The notes under the pieces are model-generated. The model saw nothing but the letters and a program-made list of their open reading frames with translations, searched no databases and was not told the DNA's origin. A stretch of 64,000 nt of DNA from assembly GCA_965644315.1 (NCBI GenBank), contig CBFFRQ010000042.1, forward strand, positions 310,001 through 374,000, read 5' to 3'. Source of the stretch: Caecitellus pseudoparvulus. Lineage: Eukaryota > Bigyra: Bicosoecida. The position numbers were made by a program, and so were the translations under genes. The first letter of the stretch is position 1; each line of letters opens with the position of its first letter. Positions 1 through 11,854 of this stretch are shown one piece after another.

Positions 1-1
1 G

Positions 2-2119
2 ACGCTGGAGATACAGCAGCAGCTGCGGCAGCTACTGGACCAGGCGAGCGTCACGGCCCTGGCGCGGTTCTTGTCAGGCACCGGAGAGGAGCCGGTGTTT
101 CTGCCTGCCCCCGTGGATGACAAGGCCACGCGCACTGGTGTGCACAAGCTGCTGAAGGCGTCCTTCCCACAAGTCACCTCTGACACTGTGCGCCTGTCCA
201 CGCCGCCCACTGCCGCGGGGCACGTGGCGGGCGATGTCCCTGACGTGTGGGGGGCCCGCACAGGCGACGACGCGGCCGCCGCCCCCGCAACGCCAGCTCC
301 CAGCTCAGACGCAGCAGCCCCCGAGCGCTCGTACATTCGCGTGCGTGCCAAAACCGTGCGCGACATCCAGCGCACGTGGCCGGAAGGGCGGCCGCACTAC
401 ACGCGCATGGTGCTGGCTAAAGCCAACATCGACACGATGGCAGCCATGGCGCGCCTGTCCAAGACGGCACACGTGGGCAGCAAGTTCCTGGGGTTCGCCG
501 GCACCAAGGACCGGCGTGCCATCACGGCGCAGTGGGCCACGGCGTCCCTGACGCACCCCTGGGCGCTGTCCCTCATCAATTCCAAGCGGGGGCAGGACGG
601 CGCGCTGGTGGCTGTCGGGGACTTTGACTTTGTCCCGCAGCCCCTCAAACTGGGGCAGCTGGCAGGCAACCGCTTCTTCCTCACCCTGCGCAATTTGCAG
701 CCTGTGGACAGCGACGGCAGCGGCGGCGGCGTGAGCTCCGAGGCGGGGGTGGCCCAGGCAGAGGCTGCCTTGCGCCAGTGGGCCCAGGCAGGCTGCGGCT
801 ACGTCAATTACTTCGGCTTGCAGCGTTTCGGAGCCGGCACCACTGCCACCAGCGAAATCGGGCGCTTGCTGTTGACGGGCCAGTTTGGCGCCGCTGCCAC
901 GGCCCTGCTGCGTCTGCAGCCTCTGCTCCCCGCCGACACAGTGCGAGGACTGGACGAGGGCGGCAGCGCCCGGGCGGCAGCTGCGGCCACCATGGAGGCA
1001 CAGTACCCCCCTGGCGCCCTGGACCGGTGCTTGCCGTACGGGTACCACATAGAAGCCGCCCTGCTCCGCGGCATCGACGCGTCAGGGTGGTGCGCCTTGG
1101 CGCAAGCGTTCTCCGCGGTGCCGGCGCGGTCCCGCCTCCTCTTCCTGCACGCGTACCAGTCCCTGCTGTGGAATGCCCTTGCGACGCAGCGCCTGCAGGA
1201 GCTGGGCGCTGAGGGGCCTGTGGAGGGGGACTTGGTGCTGCTGCCAGGCCTGACGGGGGAGGAAGGGGAGGGGGGTGACACCCCCCCTTGGCCCCCCGTG
1301 CGCCATGTGACGGCACAGGACATCCAAGACGGCACCTTCACCCTGAGTGACGTCGTGCTGCCGGTCCCCGGTGCAGAGAGTGTGTACCCGACGCACGCGG
1401 TGGGGGGGGGCGCCATGGCCGCCTTGTTGCAAGCGCACGGTTTCTCTGAGGAGGTGGTGCGTGGCGCCACCCTGGCCGCGGAAGAACTGACTCAAGCGGC
1501 TGTGCAGGCGGGGGGCGTGCCCAGTACGGAGGGCTTCGTGGCGGCGGAGGCGCAGGGCGGTGCGGGGGGTGCTGTCATGCGGCACCCTGCCGTGGCGAAG
1601 CATCGCAGCCACCCCGTTTGGGGGCGGGGGGCGCCCGTCGCTGCCATGGGGCTGGGCGTGCTGGCTGGCGCCTATCGGCCCCTGGTGGCTCACGTGCAGG
1701 ACGCCCGCTGGGCCCTGGTCCGCCACGAGGAGGCCCGGGACCAGCTGTACCCCACAGAGCTGGATGGCGGGCTGTCTGGCGGAGCCACGCCAGTGCGGGG
1801 CATCCTGGCTGACGGCTTGGTGGTGCAGCAGGTCCCCGGGGCGCCACAACAGCCCATGACCAGTGCTACAGGCGGCAAGTTTGGCACTGGGCCCCACACG
1901 TCTCTGGCGCTGGAGTTCACACTGCCCGCTGGCGCGTACGCCACAATGGCGCTGCGGGAGGTGATGAAGGCCAGCTCGGCGACGGGGGCTCATCGCCAGG
2001 CCACCTTGGCCCGCTTGGCGGAGCTGGAGGGGGAGGATGGGGAGGGCGCACATCCATCAGATGCAGGTGGGGCTGCAAGCTCGCCAAAGCGCGCCAGAGG
2101 GGAGGCGGAGCCGCGTTGA
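2..2119 (+). CDS. PUS7: tRNA/mRNA pseudouridine synthase Pus7 (TruD family), 5'-truncated by window edge
   Basis: Converts uridine to pseudouridine in tRNA and other RNAs. The frame is open from base 2 with no ATG before the conserved region, so the start lies to the left of the window; about 705 codons are present. The TruD catalytic motif is visible as GFAGTKDRRAITAQ (about 490-530), with the presumed catalytic Asp in TKDRR. Further family blocks follow: GNRFFLTLRNL, NYFGLQRFG (about 810-835) and LLFLHAYQSLLWN (about 1135-1175). The C-terminal part contains Gly/Ala-rich insertions and ends in a basic tail after a Glu/Asp-rich stretch. No intron is needed in the part shown. Family assignment is firm; the cellular compartment cannot be judged without the N-terminus. 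Confidence 0.87.
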   Translation, partial: TLEIQQQLRQLLDQASVTALARFLSGTGEEPVFLPAPVDDKATRTGVHKLLKASFPQVTSDTVRLSTPPTAAGHVAGDVPDVWGARTGDDAAAAPATPAPSSDAAAPERSYIRVRAKTVRDIQRTWPEGRPHYTRMVLAKANIDTMAAMARLSKTAHVGSKFLGFAGTKDRRAITAQWATASLTHPWALSLINSKRGQDGALVAVGDFDFVPQPLKLGQLAGNRFFLTLRNLQPVDSDGSGGGVSSEAGVAQAEAALRQWAQAGCGYVNYFGLQRFGAGTTATSEIGRLLLTGQFGAAATALLRLQPLLPADTVRGLDEGGSARAAAAATMEAQYPPGALDRCLPYGYHIEAALLRGIDASGWCALAQAFSAVPARSRLLFLHAYQSLLWNALATQRLQELGAEGPVEGDLVLLPGLTGEEGEGGDTPPWPPVRHVTAQDIQDGTFTLSDVVLPVPGAESVYPTHAVGGGAMAALLQAHGFSEEVVRGATLAAEELTQAAVQAGGVPSTEGFVAAEAQGGAGGAVMRHPAVAKHRSHPVWGRGAPVAAMGLGVLAGAYRPLVAHVQDARWALVRHEEARDQLYPTELDGGLSGGATPVRGILADGLVVQQVPGAPQQPMTSATGGKFGTGPHTSLALEFTLPAGAYATMALREVMKASSATGAHRQATLARLAELEGEDGEGAHPSDAGGAASSPKRARGEAEPR

Positions 2120-2316
2120 GCGGGCCAGGCACCCCCCCCGCCCCGCCATGATCGTGCCCCGCGCAAGGCCATGGTCGGCTCACGCAGCTGTGAAATGCAT
2201 AGACGGCTTTCAAATCTCAACCATCTCCCAATCACACCCCCTGCTCCAACCGCCCCAGAGCATTCGGCAGTCGCTCAGCGACATCGGCTGGAAATCAGTT
2301 CAGGCATCACATCATC

Positions 2317-2801
2317 ATGCAGCGCGCAGCCGTCAGCAGCGCCCGCGTGGCCACCGCTGTGGCACAGGGCCCTGGCCGTCGCCACAACAGCGTGGTCACT
2401 GGCTTCAGGGACTTCTGGGGCTTGACCACCAAGTGGGTCAAGGCTCCCAACAACAAGCCTCAGGGGCAGGCATACTTTCAGAAGGATGGCATCGGCAACC
2501 CCGCCCACCCCACCTACCTGAAGTGAGTGAGGGCGATGGAAGGGTGCCCTTTCATGCATTTGCTGCCAGGCAGGGGGCAGGGCTCGGCGGCGCTGCGGAG
2601 CAGGAGCGGCTGCGGGCCGTGCTCGTGCTGGTGTGAAGTTATTCCCGCTCCTCACCCTGCCTTCTTCCGCACTTCCACAGGGGCTCCAAGGACGTCCAGG
2701 TGCAGATGGGCATGTCTGCCCTGGCTGGCACTGTCACCCTGTTGACCCTCTACGGCATCCTGGTGGACATGCGCTTGGGCAAGGGCAAGTCTGAAGAGTA
2801 G
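2317..2801 (+). CDS. Small mitochondrial membrane protein, cytochrome c oxidase subunit 7a-like
   Basis: Two exons, 2317-2522 and 2681-2801, give 108 residues. The intron has a GTGAGT donor and a CCACAG acceptor. The N-terminus (MQRAAVSSARVATAVAQ, then GRRHNS) looks like an amphipathic, Arg-rich mitochondrial presequence. Near the exon junction the block PAHPTYLKG is followed by one hydrophobic helix (about residues 78-98) and a short charged tail. That order, a PxxLKG-like block followed by a single membrane helix, resembles complex IV subunit 7a. The resemblance is short, so the identity is an inference. The intron carries TTCCGCAC 8 bases before the acceptor, a weak copy of the recurrent motif described elsewhere. 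Confidence 0.45.
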
Positions 2802-4113
<1,312 letters not shown>

Positions 4114-4353
4114 GCAGCCTGTCTGGCGGTCGCCAGATCGTCGCCTCCTGCCTCTGCGAGTGAATGCATCTTCCCTGCTTTCACAATCCAGTCCTGCAGG
4201 AGTGGCAGTGCGTCGTGCTGGTCACAGTTGACACCATGACGGCTTTCGACGCTCCCTGCCGTCGGTCCAGGTCAGGTCCAGGCACTTCGCAAGGCATAGG
4301 CGCGCACCTGCGGCCAGCGCACAGCCCTGCACTGGCAGGTGGCCACGGAAAGC

Positions 4354-6229
4354 ATGTCAGCTCGTAGTCCAACACCTAAGCCGCGTGTGTTCGTTGAAAA
4401 ATGGCTCTACGTCAGCCACTTCTTCTCTGCTTGGGTGCGTCGCTCGACACAGAATGTGCTGCGGAAATTGCTGCCACCCCCCTCCGCTTCGGACACTGTG
4501 CAGGGGTGGCGCAAGTATGAATACGGAATTGGATTACTACTAGCATCTCTATGGCCCGACTCAGTGCTGCTGCCGTGAGTGGCAGTGCAGGAAGTGGCCC
4601 AGCGCTGTCCACGTCAGCCGCTTTGCCTGGTCCGATATACAGGTCCATCTTTGGTCTGGTGGAGTCCACGGTGGCGGCCTTTGGCGGCGGGCCTGTCGGC
4701 CAGCTGCAAGACTCCACGCGTGACAGTAGACTCGCGTTTGTCCGGGGCTCTTTGCTGACCCAAAACGCCTGCATCGCCGCGTCTGTGGCCGCCATGTTGC
4801 CAGTGCTGCTGCTGTCCCACCGCGACGCGACTGGCGCCGTGCAGGTGTCGTGGTGGTTCGCCTTGGCCGCTGGGGCGACCATGTTGCTGGGGTCCCTTGC
4901 CCGACTTGGCAGCATCGGCTCCAACGTGGCAGTGGAGCGCGACTGGGTCACGGTGGTGGCGGGGGGAGATGCGGCGCGCCTGGCAGACATGAACGCCACC
5001 ATGCGCCGCCTGGACCTCGTGTGCAAGATCCTGGCGCCCATAGTTGCAGGCTTGCTGCTGTCTGGCACTTCCCCTGCCGTGGTGGTCATCTTCATCGGCG
5101 CCTGGAACGTCCTGTCCATGGCACCTGAGCTGCTGTTCCTGCAGTGGGCGTTTGCAGCAGAGCCGCGCCTTGCGCTGCCGCCGCCGCCTCCCAAGCAGCC
5201 CCAGCGCCCTGCCCAGCTGGCTTCGTACGGCACCTTGCCAGTGGATGCCCCAGAGGTAGATGCCTCTCCTGCCCGGCCGTCATGCTGGGCTGTCGCCACC
5301 TCCAGCTGCCGCACCTTGGGGTCTGGGTGGCGGGTGTGGGCCAGGCAGCGCATCTTCCCCGCCGCACTGGCCCTCAGCCTGCTGTACGTGTCCACCATCG
5401 CCTTCGGTGCCATCATGACTGTGTTTCTGAACTGGGCAGGCATCCCCGTCTTTGCACTCGCCGCTGCGAGGGGGGTGGGCGCTGCCTTTGGCGTCCTGGC
5501 AACGCTGACGTTCAAACCGTGCGTGCTGCGTGGTTGTCGTGTCACGCGCTGCGACTCCCCTGCTCGGTACCATGCCCCCTCTGATCGCACAGGCTCCGCA
5601 AGCGTTTCGGGGTTCACAAAGTGGGCCTGCTCAGCGTCTGGCTGCAGGTTGCCTGTGTCAGCCTGGCTCTCGCCATCGTGCCCTACACTCTCAGCACGGC
5701 AGTGGCAGACCGCACCCAGCCTCGGGAGGGCGAACGACAGCAGCTGTCATCCTGGACTGTACCTCCTGATCTGCCGGTCCCCCTTTGGGCTTCTTGCTTG
5801 ATGATTTCTGGCGTTGTACTGTCGCGCTTCGGGCTGTGGTCATTCGACCTCACTGTGACGACCCTGCTTCAGGTCGGCGTGCCAGACCACGTGCGGGGCA
5901 CTGTAAATGGAGTACAGAACAGTGTGAACATGCTCATGGGATTCCTGGAGTTCCTCATGGGCATTGCCTTCTCCAACGCTGCCTCTTTTGCTTACCCCAC
6001 CGCCATCTCCGTCGCATTCGTCCTGGGCGCAGCAGTGCTGTACACGTGGTACGTCTCCACAGCCCCTTTTGATGCACAGTTTGATCTACCGGGGCATGTT
6101 GTGGATGGTGCTGGCGGGGGTGCACTGCAGGGCCAAGGGCGCGCTGACTCTGGCGGGCACAGCACCGACGAAGAGGTGGCACCCATTGACTGCCCCCAGC
6201 CCACAGCAGGGGTGCAGACTGGTAAATAG
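4354..6229 (+). CDS. SLC40A1: Ferroportin-type iron exporter (SLC40 family)
   Basis: Multi-pass transporter of the family that exports ferrous iron. Four exons (4354-4434, 4504-4574, 4643-5518, 5593-6229) give 554 residues, all phases agreeing. The first exon ends in LYVSHFFSAW, the second starts GWRKYEYGIGLLLASLWPDS, matching the ferroportin N-terminal helix pair. The diagnostic block ERDWVTVVAGGDAARLADMN, then ATMRRLD, sits at about 4935-5020. A Pro-rich cytoplasmic loop (about 5170-5300) separates the two six-helix halves, and a hydrophilic tail follows the last helices. The ATG at 4354 is the first in frame and lies just before the conserved start. Intron 1 contains TGCGGAAATTG. Substrate is inferred from family; direction and cell membrane are unknown here. 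Confidence 0.88.
4460..4470 (-). promoter_or_regulatory. Recurrent word (TGCGGAAATTG), ferroportin intron 1
   Basis: Exact AATTTCCGC on minus, inside the first intron, about 110 bases after the start codon. Confidence 0.5.
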
Positions 6230-6415
6230 GATATGAGTAGCACGCAGGTTGTACGCATGGTGGGTATAGATGCCGCCAATGCATTGCAAGTCCCGTTTCG
6301 CTGGCTTGAAGTGAACGGCGAGGCCAGAGAGCCGCGAGCTACGCGCTGCTCTCGGACAGGCTGGCAGGCTCAGCGGCTTGCACGGCATAGCAGGGAGTGA
6401 GATAGCACGCCCGCT

Positions 6416-6840
6416 TCAAACCTTGGGGGCACCGCTGATGTACAAAACTGAGCAGCGAGGTGAGGTGGTGCGGCTGACGCGTTCGCTGCAGGCGTGACCA
6501 GCCGAGGCGTGCCTCACCATTGTTGCCTCGGATGAAGGCATCACCGAAGCGCTCTGTGAGCTTGCCGTCGACAAATTCTTCTGTTTGTTCCAACGCAATG
6601 TTCATGAAGCCATCCAGGCAAGCGAGGATCCCTGCAAGGCGTCGAGGACGGGGCAGGCAGGCCATGCTGCCAGTCGCGGAATTTGCACGCCATGCATCGC
6701 TCCGCACCCTTGTACACCACGCCGCTGTTCAGCTTGACTTGCACAGGGCGGCCAATGATGGATTTGAGAAACTCGCTCGGCCCCTTGGACGCTGGCGCGG
6801 CTGGTGCGGCTGTGCCGGTGGCTGGAGCAGCTTCAGCCAT
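6416..6840 (-). CDS. LSM6: U6 snRNP protein LSm6
   Basis: Core subunit of the Lsm2-8 (U6 snRNA) and Lsm1-7 (mRNA decay) rings. Three exons on the minus strand: 6840-6708, 6631-6518 and 6447-6416, giving 92 residues. Sm1 motif: FLKSIIGRPVQVKLNSG with VVYKGILACLDGFMNIALEQ across the first junction. Sm2 motif: GDAFIRGNNVLYIS across the second. These are close to LSm6 rather than SmF, which shares the fold. The N-terminus has an Ala/Pro-rich extension of about 18 residues. Intron 1 carries the recurrent motif (coding strand AAATTCCGC). Confidence 0.92.
6676..6686 (-). promoter_or_regulatory. Recurrent word variant (AAATTCCGC), LSM6 intron 1
   Basis: On the coding strand of LSM6, inside its first intron, about 160 bases after the start codon. 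Confidence 0.4.
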
Positions 6841-6976
6841 GGAGATTGCGGGGGGTTGCTGGTGGCTCTGGAGGCGCAAGAGTGTCCAGGGCTCACAAGG
6901 CAGCGATGGGGCGCTTCGTCGGGCGAGCACGTACAATTGCTGCATTTTGTGTGTGCACCATATTCTGCGTGTGGGC

Positions 6977-9347
6977 TTAGTCTGACATTGAGTCGCAGAC
7001 AGCCGGACTGTCGCCTGCTTGGCTTCGGGGCGAACCCTCATCAGCCGTGACACGCTCGCCACTGCTGCACTGGACAGCCTGCTCTGGAGCACGGGGCAGG
7101 CTGAAAGCCTTGGCAGCCGCAGCCCCAGCCTTGACGTCCACCCAGAACAGTGCCGTGGCTGGGATGAGCAACATGGCCAGCACGTACAAGAAGGAGAGCC
7201 TGATGTTGCCCGACTGCACTGCGGCCGCAGCCACAGCTGGGCCGACAAAAGAAGAGCCCTTGTTCGTCAGCTCGAAGAGGGACATCCACGCTGACTCAAA
7301 GCCTTTGGGAATGAGCGTCACGAAGACGGCCCGTGAGTATCCTTGCGTGACGGCGGAGGCCACTCTGTGAAAGGGGAGGGAGGGCGTGGTCGTGTGTAGG
7401 ATGGGGCCTGGCCCGCTGCCGGCCCATGGGCTTCTCACCCGATGAGGGGGGCTGCGATGAATAATTCCCAGCCCTGGTGCAGGCCCGCTTCGTTGGTGGC
7501 CATGCCAACCAGGGCGTATGCCGGCACGAGAGTGACACAGAAGAGCGTCGCTTGCAGCACCACCTTTGGCGCGACGCCGAAGCGACGCGACGCCCACAGC
7601 GTGCCCATGTTGCCGAGGATGCCGAAGAGCGGGATGATGATGATGACTGCGGCGAGGCCCAAACTGCGCGGTATGCAGCCCCACGACACGAACGAGTTGG
7701 CGAAGAGCGCGCCGATGGCAATTTGCACGGACACCCCGTCGGACAGGAGGAACCAACAAACAAGGAAAGCAGTGGAAATGGGCAGCTGGAGCACCTGCTT
7801 TACCGTCTCCACAACTCCAGACACTGACAGGCTTAGAATGGAAGTGTTTGGCGGCATTGGCGCACCCTGCCGGTCGTTCAGTTGCGTGTAAACCCAACCT
7901 GTGACGGCCACCCACCACACGCCAGCCACGGCAATGGAGATGCGGTAGGCAAGGAGGGTGTCATCCAGGAATATAGTCAGCGGCAGCACGCAGAGGACAC
8001 AGAGCAGGCCTCCGGCGTAGCCACACGCAAAACCCCGGTTCGACAGGGAGTTGCTGGCGGCTTCCACGCTGTCTAACAAGTCTCCCACTGTGGGGGGGAC
8101 ACTCACGACAGCAGCTTCCAGCCCGTTCCCAGCCTCCACATCACTGGACGCCTGGACAGGCATGACAGGGACCATCTCGAGGCCGCCTTCGTCGGTGTCT
8201 TGCGTTGGCTCTTCCATGGGGTTGGCGGCGGCTGGCGTGACTTCCCCAGCGCCCACCTCCGCACAAGACTCCACAGACACCTCTTTTACAATGTGGGCAG
8301 ACAGAGGCAGAGTGAGTTCTTCCTGGCTTTCCACACCCGCCGCTCTCACGCCCTGTGCCAGCCGCTGGATGTGGGGCAAGCCGCGCACGAGTCCAGGCAA
8401 GAAAGCGTTCAGCAGCACACTGCTGAAGCCGAAGAGGACGTTGGAAAGGATGATGAGGGGGCCTGCCAACCAGTATGTGTCTGGGGTGACTGCCAGGAAG
8501 AGCACCGTGAACAACGCACCTGCGGCTGTGGTGGCCATAAACGCTGGCTTCTTGTGCCCGGCGTAGTCAGCCAGGCTTCCAAACAGCACAAACACTACGA
8601 GCTGCGCGGCGACAGAAAGGGAAGCAAACAGGGCCGCAAAGGCAGTTGCATCTAGCCCACCGGCAACTGTCAGCTGCACTGGCTCAGCTCCATCCGCGCT
8701 TCGGCAGCTAGGAACTGAGGAAGGCAAGCCTCGACACAGATCGCCGATGCAGGCTGGAGGGCGGCCATCCAGGCACTGGGCTGGCGGCGGGTCAACGTAA
8801 AAGTGGGCCACGTGAACATCATCAGCACCAAAGACAGAATGAATGAGGGTTTCGTTGCGTGTGACGTTGGGACAGCCCGCCTGTGCGGGTGCCAGGAGGT
8901 GCATGCACGCCAAGGCGGCGTCGCGGAAATTGAATGCAGAAACTCACGTCGGGGAAACCTGCTGCAAACAGGGCTGCGGTCTGCGTTGCGAGTGGTATAA
9001 AGGATCCAATCGCAACTTGATTGTAGGGAGAGTTGCCGAAATCCCCCATGTACCATGCAAAGACCTGCGCGCACAGAAGCGGCAGTGTGTGCAGACCAGC
9101 TGCGCAAGCAGGCGATTGTCGCCAGAGCCAGGCGGCACACTGTGCTTACTTCGCGGGCGCTGGAGGGTGCCTCTTGCAGCACATCGTCCACAATCGTCGA
9201 AGCAGATGCACTGGCATCAGAGCATGGCCTTTGCTGGCCCTCGCTGGCGGCCGTGGGTGCACCCCCGTCGGCCGCATCACCGTGCGAAGGTGTGGCTTGT
9301 GCAACCTCCTCCACTTCACCGTCGCTTGCAGCGGGGCTACCGGACAT
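6977..9347 (-). CDS. Atg22-like major-facilitator transporter (vacuole effluxer family)
   Basis: Polytopic membrane protein of the Atg22 branch of the MFS, known in yeast for release of amino acids from vacuoles after autophagy. Four exons on the minus strand (9347-9150, 9064-8948, 8880-7439, 7364-6977) give 714 residues. Exon 1 is a hydrophilic Ala/Ser-rich tail. Exon 2 holds the family start VFAWYMGDFGNSPYNQV. Exon 3 carries most helices and a long acidic loop (about 8090-8340). Exon 4 begins with the conserved part GYSRAVFVTLIPKGFESA and then FELTNKGSSFVGP. Intron 2 contains CAATTTCCGC on the coding strand. The start lies 276 bases from the next upstream gene. Family is clear; substrate is not. 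Confidence 0.82.
8922..8932 (-). promoter_or_regulatory. Recurrent word (CAATTTCCGCG), Atg22-like intron 2
   Basis: Exact AATTTCCGC on the coding strand, inside intron 2, about 420 bases after the start codon. Confidence 0.45.
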
Positions 9348-9623
9348 GGTGGCTTTGAAGGTAGCCGTGCAACACCGTCCATGGAGATACAGTGAACTGG
9401 CGTTAAGGGACACATGGATTCTGAACACATCCCGCAAATGGCAATCAACTCCGCAGAGGGCAAGCAGTTGACAACGCGCTGTGGCTGGCTGGCCTTGTCC
9501 AGAGCTGGGCGCGGCTTCCATCAAGGCACAAGGAGGACCAAACCAACGCAACTTCGCGCATCGACCCCATCTCCTACCAGAGTGACTGGTACTGCCATGT
9601 ACAGGCTCTTGCACTGCCGGCGA

Positions 9624-11513
9624 CTACAACGCTGCGTCTGGTTCGAGCAGCACTTCACCGACACGATGGTCACACAGCAGGGGCCCAAACTGAGCCCGAC
9701 GCATGCCCAAGGCCTGCCCTGAAAATGTACTCTCAGGAGTGCCCATCACACACGACGCCAGCGTCAGCACCGCCTTGTCCAGCCAGCCCAGCATCTTCCC
9801 CGTCGCCTTGCCCCCCGGCGCCCACGAGTGCCACACCGCGCACGTGTCAGGCAGCATGTAGTCGTGCACGTGCTCCTGAGCGGGGTCCTGCACCCGCACG
9901 AACGGCGGCAAGGTGCCGGACGGAGTGCCCGCCCCCTTGCACATCTGGGTCAGCGCGGTCATGAGGTCGTCCAGCGTGAGGATGCGGTGCACCTGCAGGC
10001 CAAGCAGGCTGGAGGGCGCGGGGGACGTCGTGGCGTTGGCGGGAGCAGCAGCACGCCGTGCACGAGCCGAGCGGTACTGGCCAGCCAGCACAGGGAGCAC
10101 GGCCATGGGGCGGCCTGGTGTGCCTGCCGCTGCGTCGGTGGGGGACAGGGCGGGTGTGAAGGGGGGCAGTGGCACTTCCTTGTGCAGGAGGGCCAGGAGG
10201 GCCTTGGGGTCATTGCTGGCGATGTAGATGTTGTGCATGTCGAAGCGGGCCAAGGCATCTGCGGCGCCCGCCACATACTGCTCGTCGCTGATGAAGCAAT
10301 CCTCTACCTTCACGCAGGAGGCTGCCCAGTCGCCCCGTCTGACGTGCACGCCGACGACACGTGCGGCGGGTCCGTATGCGGCGGCGAGCATCCAGGCGGC
10401 GACGGCGTGCAGGGAGTGCGACAGTAACATGAGGGGTGTATCTTGAGCATCCCGTCCTGTTGCAAGAACGTACCTTCGTTGCACAAACACCAGGGTGTGG
10501 CTCCTGTTGGCCTCCGCGTCCGCACGTGCTTGCAGCCAGCCCTTGTCGTCCTTGCGCCAGCCTGCGGGCCAGGCAGCCACTGGAAGATTGGCTGCACCCA
10601 GCAAGCTGTTTGTGTCAAGGTGCCATGGCAGACGGCACCCGAGGTCCACTGTATCGTGGGGTACCCACCCAATGCCGCTCATCTCGGGTTGGTTGGCGAA
10701 CGCCCAGCCTGACAGGTTGCCAGGCACGCCCCCCCAGTGAGCCAGGGTATGGATGTCTTGGACCAGGTGCCTTCCATCAGGGAGAGCTGCCATTTGCAGC
10801 GTGCCACCCAGCGCCTTGATGTCTGTGCTGGTCCAGCATGCTGTCGCTTGTCGGGCCAAAGGAGCCACTCGCGGAGCCCACCGCTTGAGAGCATGCAGGG
10901 AGTTGCCAAACAAGCAGGCCGGCAAGATGGCAGTGGCAGACACGGACATAGCAGTGCGAACCAGCCCTTCCACTTCCATCGCTTCATTCGAGGCCCGTCC
11001 CCACAGCTTGCGGGGGTCCAGAGCAATGGACAGGCTGCGTGCCGGGCTGATGCTGGAGCACAGCTCAGCGTGGGCGGCTGAGTTCGAGAGCTGCACTGGG
11101 TGCACGTTCGAGTTGGCAAGAGAGGGGGAGGGTGTGGACTGCAGCGCTGCTTGCGTAGCATGCGGGCTTGGTGGTGGTGAGCAAGTGGCTGAAGCACTGG
11201 CGCTGGTAGAGGGGCTGCTGGCTGGCACCAGCACTGAAGGGGATGGAGTTGCGGAGCCGTCCACGTTGGTCCCTGCTTGAGGGGCTGCTGTGGGTGCAGT
11301 GGCCAACCCTGCCCCACTACCTTGCCCTGGCTGTGGTCCTTGTAGGGAGAGGCCAGCATCTGAGAGGCACAGCGCAGGGTGCAGGTGCGGAGCGGGCTCA
11401 AGTCTGGGACGAAGCCACCCGCAGCACCTACAAGCGACAATGGCACTAAGGACAAAGAGGCCTGGTGCCACGCGGCAGAGACATGGAAATGCAGCGTCTG
11501 TAGCTCTCGGCAT
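9624..11513 (-). CDS. Type II membrane fucosyltransferase-like protein, copy 1
   Basis: Two exons, 11513-11432 and 11359-9624, give 605 residues. Joining them rebuilds a signal anchor (LFVLSAIVAYAGLSL), so this is a Golgi-type type II protein with a Ser/Thr/Pro-rich stem. The C-terminal half has HVRRGD (about 10330-10350), typical of the inverting fucosyltransferases (O-FucT/GT23-type), then NIYIASNDP, ILTLDDLMTAL and a late MGTPESTFS block. The 72-base intron is in frame and stop-free, so retention would alter the anchor without ending the protein. The 3' half is nearly identical to the next gene (copy 2), the 5' half only about one-third to two-fifths similar by eye. The acceptor glycan is unknown. 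Confidence 0.72.
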   Translation of the reverse strand: MPRATDAAFPCLCRVAPGLFVLSAIVACRCCGWLRPRLEPAPHLHPALCLSDAGLSLQGPQPGQGSGAGLATAPTAAPQAGTNVDGSATPSPSVLVPASSPSTSASASATCSPPPSPHATQAALQSTPSPSLANSNVHPVQLSNSAAHAELCSSISPARSLSIALDPRKLWGRASNEAMEVEGLVRTAMSVSATAILPACLFGNSLHALKRWAPRVAPLARQATACWTSTDIKALGGTLQMAALPDGRHLVQDIHTLAHWGGVPGNLSGWAFANQPEMSGIGWVPHDTVDLGCRLPWHLDTNSLLGAANLPVAAWPAGWRKDDKGWLQARADAEANRSHTLVFVQRRYVLATGRDAQDTPLMLLSHSLHAVAAWMLAAAYGPAARVVGVHVRRGDWAASCVKVEDCFISDEQYVAGAADALARFDMHNIYIASNDPKALLALLHKEVPLPPFTPALSPTDAAAGTPGRPMAVLPVLAGQYRSARARRAAAPANATTSPAPSSLLGLQVHRILTLDDLMTALTQMCKGAGTPSGTLPPFVRVQDPAQEHVHDYMLPDTCAVWHSWAPGGKATGKMLGWLDKAVLTLASCVMGTPESTFSGQALGMRRAQFGPLLCDHRVGEVLLEPDAAL

Positions 11514-11854
11514 GACACTGGCCGTCGATGGGACTCAGGAGAGGAGCCCAAGGGATGGGTTTATCTTGAGCCAAGCGGGCGCTCACACAAGAAACGCGGC
11601 CATGCAAAACTGCGCACGCCGGGCGTCTAACGGGCATGAACTCACAGCCAATAGTGAGCCCATGTCAATGTTTGCGTACCTCACCTGCATTCCTCACGTT
11701 ACATGCAATGGATTTTGCTGGAGCGGCGTGCCGCACGGTCGCTGCCGGAAATTGCTCCTGCGGAGCCAAGCCGCACAACTCTGTCAGCCTGAACAAAAGA
11801 AGCCTCTGAGTTGCAATCCAAGGCCAACTTACCTGGTTCTCTTCATGACATATA
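11514..11854. other. Intergenic region upstream of fucosyltransferase-like copy 1
   Basis: 341 bases between the start of copy 1 and the stop of copy 2, both on minus. Likely promoter of copy 1 and 3' end of copy 2. It holds a variant motif GCCGGAAATTGC at 11744-11755. No other gene seen. Confidence 0.5.
11744..11755. promoter_or_regulatory. Recurrent word variant (GCCGGAAATTGC) upstream of fucosyltransferase copy 1
   Basis: One base differs from the core. Non-coding, about 235 bases upstream of the start. Confidence 0.25.
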